A stretch of 43,011 nucleotides of DNA from Branchiostoma floridae (Eukaryota; Chordata; Leptocardii; Amphioxiformes; Branchiostomatidae): NCBI RefSeq assembly GCF_000003815.2, contig NW_023365718.1:16350-59360 (forward strand), written 5' to 3'. The first letter of the stretch is position 1, and each line of letters starts with the position of its first letter. Of this stretch, positions 32,340-43,011 are shown one piece after another. Under the pieces are notes generated by a model, which made no database searches, was not told the DNA's origin, and saw only the letters and a program-made list of their open reading frames with translations. Made by a program: the position numbers and the translations under genes.

Positions 32340-35300
32340 ATGGACGTTAGATCAAAGTCTTCGACTGTCCTGCTCTTTTTTCTCGGTCTTCTGGTTAGGC
32401 ACATCATCAGTGGAGAGAACGTTCTGTTAGTTCCTACACCATGTGCTGAGAGCCACTGGTTCACGTTAGCGAACATCGGACAGGCTTTAGTACGCAGGGG
32501 CCATGTCGTCACGGTCGTTGTACCAGAAGACATAGCCGAGAAACGACGAGCGGGAAGGCCTGAATTCAAGTTTGAGACGTTCCGTGAGCAAGGAACATTT
32601 GTATCATTGAAGGAAGCTGAGGACAATCATCATTCAAATACAAAGTCAGGGACGTCGATCCTCCAGTATGCACAAGGGTTTATTAATGTAACTAACGTAA
32701 TAACCAAACACTGTGACCTGCTACTGGGGGACATTGACCTGATGAGTCGGCTGAAGGCAGCACAGCACCGTCTTGTCGTTTATGACTCCTGTATTCCAGT
32801 CGGCGCCATACTTGCAGCACATAAGGACGTCCAGGTCCCTTCTATCGCCATGTTGCGTGGTGATCATTATTTCCTTGACATCAAAGCCACAGGTGTCCCG
32901 CTCCCTTTGTCATATGTGCCGTTTGTGGGCTTTGATTTTACCGACCACATGACCTTTGTACAGCGAATACAGAATGTTGTTTTCTACACTCTGCTACCCA
33001 TGTTGGGGCGTTGGCTTGCGAGTAACACGTATGACGGACTGGTCAGTAAGTACGTAGGTAAAAACGAGACTATCCAGAGCGTCGTGTCTAATACCGACCT
33101 GTGGCTGTATCAAACAGACCATGTTCTGGATTTCCCCGGTCCCTCCATGCCCAACATGGTTCGAATCGGCGGGTTACATGTAGGAGCAGCCACTCCTCTC
33201 CCTAAGGTGAGTTTTACTGAATTTTACTGAGTTTATTGAACGAATGAAGACCATTTTGTACATACATACACACTGGGTTCAGTACAGGTCACAACAAATG
33301 ATACAACATTATACAATGATACAATGAATCTACACTACTCAAGAATCGTATTCTACTGCGTACATTCGGCTTCTTCTCGTTTCTTTGTGATATTGAAAAT
33401 GTAAGAACAGATATGCTTTATAAGTGAAGGTTTGTCTAGATTCATAAGGAATATAAATTTGTCTATATTACTTAGTTGTATGAAGTGGGGGAACATGGGT
33501 TCTATTAGTCTGTAGAGTTCAGCTCTCTCTTTCTTGTACAAACTACATTCTACTACAAATTGATGTTCGTCTTCTAACTTATCTAGATTGCAGTATCTAC
33601 ATATTCTTTGTTCTAGAGGGTTGCGGTTATGTCTTCCGGTTTCAATGTGTAGTTTGTGGCAACTAATTTGTAGTTTTTTGACGGCCGTCCTGTGCCGAAT
33701 ATTGTCAATATTCATGTATTGTTCCACATTATAGGTGGACTTGAACAGTCTATAAGACCTCAATTGTTTTTAGCAGATCCACATTTCTTGTCATTGTGTA
33801 TCTCTCTTAGAAAGGTTTGAAAATAAATGTCTTTCAGACGCTGATTGATAGAATAGATAATTTCAGACGAATTTGTATTATGCTGTAGAGGACAATGCCA
33901 TACATAACCATAACCGCATTCCTCCAGTGATTGACGAACTCCTAAAGCCAAACACTTGGCTCCAGCTTTGTTTTAATCTATCTGAATAGAGAGGGCGTTT
34001 GACTGGAAACTGTCTGCTGGTACTTTCTGGCGAAGTCTAATTAAGTGTTTAATAGCATTGAGGGAGGCTTCCAGATGAATGGGAAACCTCCCTAACTCGG
34101 CTCTAGCGGCGAGGCCACATGTGGATCTTGTAGGCACGTGTAGGGTTTGCTTACAGAATTATAGATGTATTGATTCGATAGGACAGGATTTGGAGTTTTT
34201 AACAGAACCGCAGATTTCCGATCCATAAAGAATTATGGGCTTAACGCAGGTATCAAAAAGTTTGTTTCCGACAGACAGAGGCGCATCGGCTTTGTCTAGG
34301 GATTGATTTATCCCAAATTAAGCTTTCAGTCCCCTACTGTACAAGTGTTTGTTGTTCGCCTTGAAAGTACCCGCAGAATTGACAACAATACCTAAATAAC
34401 AATAGGTTGTCACTATTTCAACAGGATTGTTCAAATCAAGGAGGTTAAAAATAATATCCCTGTCTGACATCACAGTTTGTGACAAAGGTTCAGTCAGACA
34501 TTGACTGTATTTCACACGATTTGTGGTTTTTGAATACATGTCTTTGATGGTTCGGGGAAAGTTGCCCTGTATACCTAACTTGTTTGATTTGTAAAGGAGT
34601 CCATTTCTCCAGACGGAGTCGAACGCTTTACTAAAATCTACGAAACATGCAAAGAGACCGGGATTTTTATTTAGATACTTGCTAACTAAAGTACTTAACA
34701 CAAAAAGATTATCTGTAGTTCTAAAGTTCTTCCTGAACCCTGCCTGATGGGGTTTAAAAAAGATGATTGTTTTCGGCATAACTAACTAAACGATTGTTTA
34801 ATATTGAGGAGAATAGTTTAACCTTGGTTTACCTTAGCAGCTAATTATGAAAATTCCGCGGTATTTGTTTAGATCTGGGAGAGACGGGTCACCGGATTTG
34901 TGAATTGGAACGATGTGACTAAGAGACCACTCCTTTGGGTAATACCCGTTTTGCAGACAATTGTTAAAAAGTTGCAGGAGTGGCGTTTGAAGTACCGATT
35001 TACCGAATTTCAACATTTCATTTAAGATCAAATCGTTTGCACTCGATTTAGTGTTCTTGAGGTTTGAATTGGCATTATCTAATTCTTCTGACGTTATAGG
35101 GGAATCTAGAACAGATTGATTTTTAGCGGAGGACGACGGAATTAGTTGATCGTTTTCCGGAATTGGAGAGTCATTCGTACCATTATTAGGGAATTTGTCT
35201 AAATTGCTAAAATGTTCAAATCACTCTTCTTCTGAGATTTGGCTACTTTTTTGCGTTTTCGTCGGTTTTAGCTCATTAACTAAGTTCCAAAAGGCGCCTG

Positions 35301-38300
35301 GATTTTTGTCTTTGAGGGAAGACAATTGGGTCATGATTTGTTTGTGAAAGTCTGTTTTCTTCTTTTTATCAGTTTTATCAAATTCTTTCTTTCTTTTGAA
35401 CTATCTTCCCCTTATGTCGGAGTTAAATGTTTGTTTAACAGTAAATATGTTAGGTTCTTTATTTCTCGTTTTAATTCAATACGACTCTTGTCAAACCATT
35501 GTTTGTTTTGTGGTAGCTGCGGACGTTTCTTATGTTTCGTTATCTGTACTAATAGGGACTTGAAACCACCGTCTCTCAGGATTGAACTAAATTCTGAAAA
35601 AAATGCTTCTATTTCTCCATTAGATTTTGTATCCTTTGTAATGTGTGATGAGAGTGAATTCAGTCTATCGATAAAATGAGATTGAGAAAGGATGTGGTTG
35701 AATTTTTGTGCGGATTTATCTTCCCAATGAAATCGTTTTGGAGCGGGCTTTCTTTTACGCTTTTGTTGTTTTTTCATGCTGGTTTTGATGGTCTGTGTTT
35801 GATTTAATGAAGACAGATATCAGGCAGTGGTCCGGAAAGACATTAGCGGATGAACTTGAAATAATAAAATGTTTTGTAGAAACGATTGGCTGGAAATTAT
35901 GTAATCGACCGTGCTACTACCGTTTGGTTGGTTACAGGTGTAGGTCCCCAGCCACCCTGCCATTGAATATTCTGAGGTCTGCTTGTATGCAAAGATCACT
36001 CAAAAGCCGGCCAAACTTGTTTAGAGGTGCCTTATCCATATATTGCATATCACTAACTTGGTTCGAGGAGCTGGCGGGAAAACCGTCGATGTTGATTTCG
36101 GTATCTACGTAATCTCGTAGGTTTCCAAGACGCGAATTTAGATCTCCCCATAATAAGACGAACCCCTCTGAACTATATCTACTTATTACCTCTTCTAGTA
36201 AGTGTAATATATGGTTATCGGCATTCTAATGAGTAGAAGAAGCGATTGGGCTTAGGTAAACTGAATATATGAAAAGATCTTTCGTAAGTCCTAAGACTTT
36301 ACGGTCTATCTTTACCCAGAGGGCATCAGTCGACTTAGAAGGTACTTTTTTGACATGATTTTTGAATTTTTTTTATAGAAAAATATAATTCCCCCAGAGG
36401 AGCGTTCGCTCGTTTGCTTTTTGTTCTGAATAGATGAAAATAACTGTAGTTATAATTAGCGATGTTGATTTTTTGTGTTTTGAGTGCTCCGTGTTTCAAG
36501 TAACGAAAATAAGTCGAATTTGCGAATTTCGTCTAAAAACTCCACATCCTCTAATTTAAAACCTAGACCGTGAACATTCCAGGCGGCGAAGCATTTGCTT
36601 CCGCCATTGAGCATTTTCATCAATGAAATTTTCAAGAGAATTGTGTCTTTAATGACTAACCCGTCTTCTATAGGTGTTTTCTTCTATGCGTCTGAATGTT
36701 TTTGTTTTTGTGCGTCGCATTAATACAATGTCAACAGAGTGGTTGGAATTGAGAAATAAGTAACACTGAAAAGGTGAGACTTTCTCAAGTGACAGGTAAA
36801 GGTTGTGAAATTTGTTGTTTATCATACATGACATAATGTTGAATTACACAAGACATACGATAAACTTGAGGGATATTTCACGAATGACTGATATCTTATA
36901 ACTTCTAAAATAATCTTTGTAAATCATGTTTTTAAACTTAAGTAATCTAAGGCCGCGCGCATGCCCGATCTTCATTTATACATGTGGTGTTCAGTAAAAA
37001 AAAAATAAACAAGCAAAACAAAACCTAGACGGACGCTACTTTTGGTCTAGATTGAGACATTCATTTGGTGCAATTTTAGGAGAGTTTTGATCTTTATGAA
37101 GTTGTGAAGAATGCTACAATTCCTTACATAGGAAAAAGTGATATATCTATTTTTGTATTATAAAATCTTTACAGCGGTTGAATAGGTATAAAACAAGTAC
37201 TATTGCCTTGAAAAAATTACACCTCTATGGTTGTGTAGCTTTTGCTGCATTTAAGATCGGTTGATACATGAATTATATTCTTCTTTAAGGAATTAGAAGT
37301 CTTCGTTCATAGTGCGGGAGAAGAAGGGGTGATTGTTGTCAGCCTTGGATCAATCATTAAAACCATGTCGTCGGAGAAGAGACAAGTTTTTGCTGCAGCC
37401 TTTGCCCGACTCCGACAGAAGGTGGTGTGGCGGTACACGGGGGAGAAGCCGGCTGGTTTGGGTAACAACACCAAGCTGGTTGCCTGGCTGCCTCAAAACG
37501 ACCTACTAGGTACATTATAAATCAAGAGACTTCATATCTCCATGAAATATTCTTATTAGTCAAGCAATTTCCCCATTTACTTCGATGAAGATCCATGTAA
37601 TAAGCAGTACCTCAAGCAGCTGGATATAATTATGGAAACGGTCAGATGTTTCAGATAGTATCCACTATTTTTCTTCAGTGACACTAAAGTGATCTGGAAG
37701 AGACTGGTCTTTTATACCCTGACTATGAATATAGATAATTTCAGTGTCACTGTTGAAAGACAGTAGATATTATCTGAAACGTATCCAAAGTCATATCAAG
37801 TTGCTTGAATTACTTGATTTTTTGGCATAGTTTCACATTTGCATATTATATGCAAATTCTATTCTGGTTTTGCATTAATTATGCAATAATGTATTGCGGA
37901 CATCAGTAAGTAGTCTTCCTAGGATAGAATACAACAGAACCGGAAGTGACGTCAGAGACACGCGACTGCGCCCACCATTCATCGCTGAACAGAGACGGGG
38001 GGGCGACACAGGTTATCTGGCATTTACGACCCTTCGCTGCAGTTGTGTGTCCCTGACGTCACTTCCGGAAGCTACAGTAGGCGGGTCCATTCCGTGAACA
38101 AGGCTGACGGAGACGGCTGGAAATTTGGGGTAAGTCTCAATCAATTTTGGTGTTAATTAGGTAAGGGTTACTTTATCAATAATTCTTTGCCTCTGTTTTC
38201 TTTGATTTGCTGCAGGCCACCCCAGAACCAGAGCCTTTATCACACACGCTGGGATTAGAGGTGTGTACGAGGCCTTACATCACGGTGTCCCCATGGTCTG

Positions 38301-39032
38301 TCTGCCGCTGTTTTCGGATCAACCCGGCAACGCCGCTCGAGTCGTGGCCAGGGGACTGGGGGTGAAGCTGAACCTCAGGACAGTCACTACTGACCAGTTA
38401 TACAAGGCCATTATCCATATTCTTACCAACAGCAGGTACTGTTAAACCCGTATGAATTGAGATACATTAAAAGTGAAAATGGATCGTACAAACTTCGAAA
38501 GAATGAAATTCCCCATCGGGATATATGTGAGGCAAAGTTGCTTTGGTAGTATTACGCTTGATGTTGACTAGGAGTTTTGCTTTTGTGATGATGCAAAAAA
38601 ATGGTATCGTTAAAGATGACAACATTCTAAAAGCTTTTATGTATGAGGCGTCATTTGCCATTTATTCATATAAGTACTGTTCCAAATTATTTAATGGTTG
38701 GTCAATAGCCTTTGTTCATCGTAACATAGTAACTCAAATCTTTCTACAGCTACCGTGAGACTGCAGCCCGCCTGTCCCGTCTGTACCGTGACCAGCCTCA
38801 GTCACCCATGGAGCGGGCCGTCTGGTGGATAGAACACGTCATCAAACATGGCAAACTGCCTCATCTTCGCGCACGCGCAGTTGAGCTGCCGTGGTACCAG
38901 TACTACCTGCTGGACGTGACTGCGTTCCTGCTAGCCGTCTGTGCAGCTGTGCTGGGTACCGTGTGGTATGGCTGTTCGTTCGTCTGTGGAAAGATTACCT
39001 GTAAAACTGGAGTCAAGCTTAAGCATCAATAA
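32340..39032 (+). CDS. UDP-glycosyltransferase (UGT family 1), complete (four exons)
   Basis: Family role: ER-lumenal transfer of a sugar from a UDP-sugar to small lipophilic acceptors; UGT8 in this family makes galactosylceramide. Exons 32340-33206, 37290-37509, 38216-38435 and 38750-39032 join in phase to 529 aa, the typical UGT length. Signal peptide about residues 1-25; catalytic base His39 (SHWFTL); partner Asp149 (VVYDS); donor-site signature WLPQNDLLG|HPRTRAFITHAG...LPLFSDQ; a C-terminal membrane span (about residues 490-515); and tail KLKHQ, a KxKxx ER-retrieval signal. Junctions after PLPK and LLG are at positions used in vertebrate UGTs. Oddity: the usual THGGxNG reads THAGIRG, so the phosphate-contacting Asn is Arg377 (codon 38257-38259). 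Intron 1 holds a dead antisense LINE; intron 2 holds a fold-back and an ETS/CRE-like inverted pair. UGT2-like and UGT8-like identity cannot be separated here, so acceptor and sugar are unknown. Confidence 0.95.
33240..36620 (-). mobile_element. Decayed non-LTR retrotransposon (LINE) in UGT intron 1
   Basis: On the minus strand, from 36620 leftward: an APE endonuclease start (CFAAWNVHGLGFKLEDVEF, about 36590-36530) and a basic linker (about 35770-35410). Then come reverse transcriptase pieces HIVPIHKSGDPSLPDLNKYR (about 34900) and QAGFRKNF...FVDFSKAFDSVW (about 34720-34610), and a cysteine-containing tail (RICRYCNLDK, about 33600). Many stops and frameshifts break it. The span that should hold motif B and the YADD catalytic site is missing: sequence jumps from CLTEPLSQT to a thumb-like YCYLGIVVNSAG. 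It is dead and antisense to the UGT. The family is CR1/L2-like at best. Edges are approximate. Confidence 0.88.
37611..37809. repeat. Fold-back element in UGT intron 2
   Basis: Left arm CTCAAGCAGCTGGATATAAT (37611 on) is inverted at the right (reverse complement begins TTCAAGCAACTTGATATGAC, ending 37809). The arms stay similar for about 80 bp (TTTCAGATA..., CAGTGACACT...). A relative of one arm lies at 39256-39345. Confidence 0.8.
37940..38068. promoter_or_regulatory. Inverted pair of ETS/CRE-like composite sites
   Basis: CCGGAAGTGACGTCAGAGAC begins at 37940. Its near-exact inverse (GTGTCCCTGACGTCACTTCC on plus) begins at 38047, with 21 of 22 bases matching. Each arm joins an ETS core (CCGGAAGT) to a cAMP-response core (TGACGTCA). 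It lies in UGT intron 2. It could be a regulatory element or simply the termini of a small MITE. Confidence 0.5.
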
Positions 39033-39255
39033 ACTAGAGTTCCACGACTCATACACTCGCAAAGGGATTTAAACTTTACAATTGTATTATTTGTCTTCCC
39101 TATGCAAATAATGTCTTTATTCGTATAAAGCATACTATTTGACCATCACCTCCACACAAACAGAAGTACACGATCTTATCGAAAAAATAAGAGCATTCTA
39201 GCATTTTCTGATCATTAAGCTAAATGAGATCCTTGTCAAAATACAGTTAATCAAA

Positions 39256-39735
39256 CAACTGAATATGACTTTAGAAACGGTCAGACATTTCAGGTAGTAA
39301 ACACCATGTTTTGTCAGTGGTAATGATCTGAAAGAGCTGAAGAAAATGTTGGATGTGGGGCAAGTTGGCCAAGTTTTAGCTCCCTAACATTTAAGTTGGA
39401 AACTCCAGGGGCGTTTTTATCAAACATTCCAAAGAGGATAACTGCAGAGAGATACAACGGAACGCCACCATCTAGGCATACAGGTAGCTTAGACAAGGAT
39501 GTTTATAAAAACAAAGGCCGGTGATCAGATTTAGGGGACACCTGGTATGTCATTTGCATTATATTTACAAAGGTTTTCAATATTTCATGAAGGTATAAGG
39601 TGGTCAAATTCTAGTTGATACGAGTGTGACTTTATCAAATATCATATAAGATAAAACGTAATGAGTAACACTTTATGTCTATAGACATTATTCTAAATAA
39701 CAAATCTGGTTTATTTGGCGAAGGTATTTGTTCAT
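39256..39735. repeat. Fragments of interspersed repeats downstream of the UGT
   Basis: 39256-39345 resembles one arm of the fold-back at 37611 (AGAAACGGTCAGACATTTCA versus GGAAACGGTCAGATGTTTCA). From about 39350, words such as CCAGGGGCGTTTTTATCAAA and AAAGAGGATAACTGCAGAGA match the intron repeat at 4575-5637 (near 5185 and 5213). The joint end resembles CATGAAGGTATAAGGTGGTC. The following 39736-40199 holds nothing I can name. Confidence 0.6.
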
Positions 39736-40199
39736 AGAACTCTAGTTTTGTAATTTATAGAAGCCTTTTTGTCTGAACATCATTATTTGCCATGTAATTA
39801 TAAAGTTTCCCTTCTGTTCTAATTTGTACTTGTTATTTCTGAATTTTGTCTGAATCATTATTTTCAGAGTTTCTTAAAGAATGTATTCGTGTCATTTACT
39901 TTTTGGTTTTGTCTTTGCAAGATCAATTATTTTGTTACATTTAATAATGTACTAATATGTACAACAATGTAGTAATCAAACTTTGACTTGAATTGACTTT
40001 ATTTGGATTCTTATTTGATAATCGCTCTTTCAATATGAATAATATAAAAAAAATGTATTATCACATGATTGTGCTGGTTTGACATATTGTTAACTACGTT
40101 TAGTATTTTAAGTATGATAATGATAGATCCCTTGTCCTACTGAGCCCGCATATATAAGGGATGTACATATATGAAACTCTCAAAAAGGAAAATCTGCGT

Positions 40200-40571
40200 C
40201 AAATAAAGCTGTGCAAGATTCATGAAGCAGACATTATTAAACATGTAATTTAATGTCCTGTACGTTTCACATTGACTACTCGCTGCAGCCCAGTGTGGTT
40301 TAGCACAACAAATAGGAACTTAAATTATCTACAGCGAGTACAGAATAAGGGTAATCGTCTCCTCCACATGAATTGGAAATCTGTGAACACTAGATTATTG
40401 TTGAACACTTTGACAACTTTCCGGACAATCTTGCACGTGTTAACCAATGAATGGGTGGTTTATCAAAATGGGATACTTCGCAGCAAGAAACTGAATTACG
40501 TATATGGTACAATACAAGCATGGCAAAACAACATATTACAACTTATCATAAATTTAAAATCATCTATATGA
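40200..40571 (+). mobile_element. LINE reverse transcriptase C-terminal fragment
   Basis: The plus-strand frame around 40285-40570 reads CSPVWFSTTNRNLNYLQRVQ, then NKGNRLLHMNWKSVNTRLLL. This is the pattern of the region after the reverse transcriptase thumb in non-LTR elements (PVW...L..LQ..QNK..R). It ends at a stop with no other domain. It is a dead fragment, not a cellular gene. Confidence 0.6.
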
Positions 40572-40965
40572 AAGTGCGCTTTAAAATGTACGTTTACAAT
40601 TATATTCAATAGAACAATAATTAACTTAACTTTGATACAAACATGATGTAGAAACGACGATTGATCTTAAGTAGAAAATGATCTGTTGTTAATGATGCGG
40701 AATAGATATGTAATAATATGTCATAGGGACATTTTTATAGATCTGTTCTGTACTTTGAAATTTTGAGCTTCTTAGAGTTCCTTGTGCTTCTGCCATAGAG
40801 TTTCCCTGCTGTGGATGAAGGAGTTTAGGGCTGAGTTGTCAGCAAACTTCAGACATTGGTCCTGTCGTCGGCTGTCTTTCAGTGACTTAAGTGATACTTT
40901 TTCTATTTTTACTATATCCATAATATCAAGGGTGTTTATCATTGCATGCTGCTGCTTTTTCCTTA

Positions 40966-42843
40966 TCACTGATGACAATGAGTTTGCACCTGGAATCCCA
41001 GGACACCTGGTAACAATACCTCCACACAAAGCCACATCGCCAGAAGCCCTGAAACCGTCAGACACAAATAGAACATATGTTACTCTGTGACATTCGTCGG
41101 AAGAAGTGAATCACATTCATTGTGAGGAATCATCAATTATGATATAAACTGCCAGTATAAGATAACAGCAATGTCTTGCTAATGCCATACGTAAGATTTT
41201 ACTCAGCTTTTTCTTTCGAATTGCAGGATTTGGTAATTTTGGCACAAGTCGATTGGCAGTTATTTGACGTCAAATCAAAATTGGCCCGAGTACACCCCCC
41301 CCCCACACACACACACACATACACACTTAGGTAGGTCTAAGTTCCTGACAGTAGGGATGCCTGAATAATGGAGTGCTCCAAACTAACGAAGAGAAGACGT
41401 GTTACACCGTAAAACCGTACCGAGAAGGCCGCCAAGGACGATTCCAGAAACCATGTAGATTGATCCGGTCAGAATCACATCCAGCAGACATTTCATCGGG
41501 AGCACAGCGAGCAGGACTGACATGCAGATGAACACAAGGAGCGGGTGTGGCCTGCGAGGTATCTCATACGTCTTCTCTGGGAACCGCCCATGTCGCTCAA
41601 AGTACTCGTAGTGTGTGTCCTGTAGGACACAAATCGTATAATTCTCAAATGGCGCATCCCTCGAGTTGATTTTAAAACATTGCGTGATGTATAGGGTTAT
41701 CAGGCAATCTGCAGTTGTTATGTTTACATTGTGACAACATATAAAGAAACCTATAAAGATATATAGTTGGGTTCTTATGATCCGTTAAAGTATTGTTTGT
41801 CTAGATGGATGTCCGATTCTCCCTCCTTTTCCAATTGTTATGGCAACAATAAATGAATGAAAAAAAAACGATAAAACCTTCACAAACTAGTGAGGTACAT
41901 GACCATAACATGCTGTCAGTATCTCATCTGAAAACATTGCCGTTCACTTTATATCACTATATTTTGTGCCGAGACGTGGCCTCTAAAGGGCATGTAGAGG
42001 CACAAGTTTAACACAGAGACACACTTAAAGTTATGCCTGCGTGCACAGGGATTAAAAGTTTTTAGGGGGCAAAACCGACATCGTTTCTTCCTTACGCCAA
42101 CAGCCATCTGATATATAAAAAAAGAAAACCAAAACGTTTAGTTTTGTATTCGTTGTCAAGGACATTATTTTTTATTATTTTATGGGTGGATGATAGCATT
42201 CGGTATTAAAAAGAAGCCTCTGTGTACGAGGTTTTGTTTCCCGTGTCTGTCTGTTCGTTTCCTTGTGTTTCCTTATGTTTATGTAATGGTGCAAAGTCAA
42301 TCGACCTGTACCATCATCTTTCCAACACTTATCCAGAAAAAAATATTCATAAATATAGAAGTTATGACGTTATGTTGGCCATAAATGGTTCGGACCACAG
42401 ACATACAGACACACTGAGAGACAAGCAATACCCCCATTTTTGATTAATGTAGTAATTCTTTTAGACTGGTGAAGGTCGAGGCAGCTCAACACACTAACCT
42501 TGATTCTATACAGGTCGTGACAGTACTTGGCACATGCTTCTTCATCTTCTGGTATCTCTTCTATAGGTATCCTCCTGCACATAGAAGAACGTGCCATAAA
42601 TAACATAAGTTAATACGAAAAAAAGTAAAACGGAAGAGTTTACGCCTCAGGAAATGTATGTAACCTTGAAAACGTCTTTATATTAATGGTGTAACACAAC
42701 CAGAAAAGCTGTGTGCATGGGAAAATGGAGAACTGACCGGAAGTAGGCATGCACGTGGTGCGTCCTTCCCTTTAGCAAATCCATCATTGTCGGTTCCGGT
42801 CTGCAATTGTCAAAGTGATATTCCACATCATAGAATGCCTTAA
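40966..42843 (-). CDS. Lysophospholipid acyltransferase, AGPAT5/LCLAT1-like, C-terminal part (5' end outside window)
   Basis: Family role: transfers an acyl chain from acyl-CoA to lysophosphatidic acid or a related lysophospholipid in ER or mitochondrial membranes. Exons 42843-42738, 42574-42499, 41619-41421 and 41048-40966 join in phase with GT-AG introns and give the last 153 aa. The first reads KAFYDVEYHF and EPTMMDLLKG, the family's segment after the catalytic core. Next come RRIPIEEIPEDEEA and DLYRIK, then HYEYFERHGRFPEK and RRPHPLLVF. Two hydrophobic segments follow (about 41540-41425 and 41048-40985), and the protein ends HCHQ. The pattern PTM...R...(D/E)IPE...H...IKD fits AGPAT5 best; LCLAT1 and AGPAT3/4 are alternatives. 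The HX4D catalytic motif and plsC core lie upstream, beyond 43011. The gene is convergent with the UGT. Confidence 0.85.
41294..41328. repeat. C run and AC microsatellite
   Basis: An 11-base C tract followed by an (AC)n tract with one T interruption, in the acyltransferase intron 41049-41420. Confidence 0.9.
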
Positions 42844-43011
42844 CTGAAATAAAATGATAAAAAGTATGAAATCTCGCAGAGCTTTTAAATGATATTAACA
42901 TTTTAAGCTGCACTGTGACACGAATGACACTTAGGACCGTGACCTAATATTCTACAATTTGACTCCATATGACGATATATGGACTTCATCGCAATCAATC
43001 AGCAGTTATTG

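Noticed and set aside
39028-39033. AATAAA overlapping the UGT stop codon as a poly(A) signal
   Set aside because: It would place cleavage almost directly after the stop; likely chance, with other candidates downstream.

Overview
The window looks like nuclear DNA of an invertebrate chordate, most likely a lancelet (Branchiostoma). This is inference. Genes are rich in GT-AG introns, the proteins align closely with vertebrate orthologues at matching exon junctions, and introns and spacers are full of LINEs, tRNA-derived SINEs, fold-back MITEs and minisatellites. Three runs of N are assembly gaps (16743-16999, 19188-19335, 20713-21280). Nothing bacterial or viral was seen.

Layout, left to right: (1) 1-2900, repeat-rich spacer with a LINE fragment, a ~124-bp tandem repeat and a tRNA-like head. 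(2) 2927-7323 (+), six exons of a sphingolipid delta-4 desaturase (DES1/DEGS type). It carries a His-to-Arg change in its first histidine box and a one-base frameshift in the last exon. (3) 7324-10165, spacer with a SINE. (4) 10166-17352 (-), ten exons of a serine palmitoyltransferase PLP subunit (SPTLC2/3 type), with a candidate first exon at 24188-24346. Its introns hold a 17-bp minisatellite and two TTAA-flanked MITEs, and a nearly intact LINE lies between exon 2 and the candidate first exon. (5) 21.3-26.6 kb, mostly MITEs. (6) 27566-29622 (-), a complete three-exon CYP2-type cytochrome P450 whose stop codon abuts a third TTAA MITE. (7) 32340-39032 (+), a complete four-exon UDP-glycosyltransferase with a decayed LINE in intron 1. 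(8) 40966-42843 (-), the last four exons of an AGPAT5/LCLAT1-like lysophospholipid acyltransferase that continues past the right edge.

All five genes encode lipid- or small-molecule-modifying enzymes of families that act at the ER or on lipids. SPT is the first committed step of de novo sphingolipid synthesis and DES1 the last step to ceramide. Here they lie tail to tail. The P450 and UGT are head to head across 2.7 kb. Whether this is a functional lipid gene neighbourhood or chance cannot be decided from one window, but it is the most interesting large-scale pattern here.
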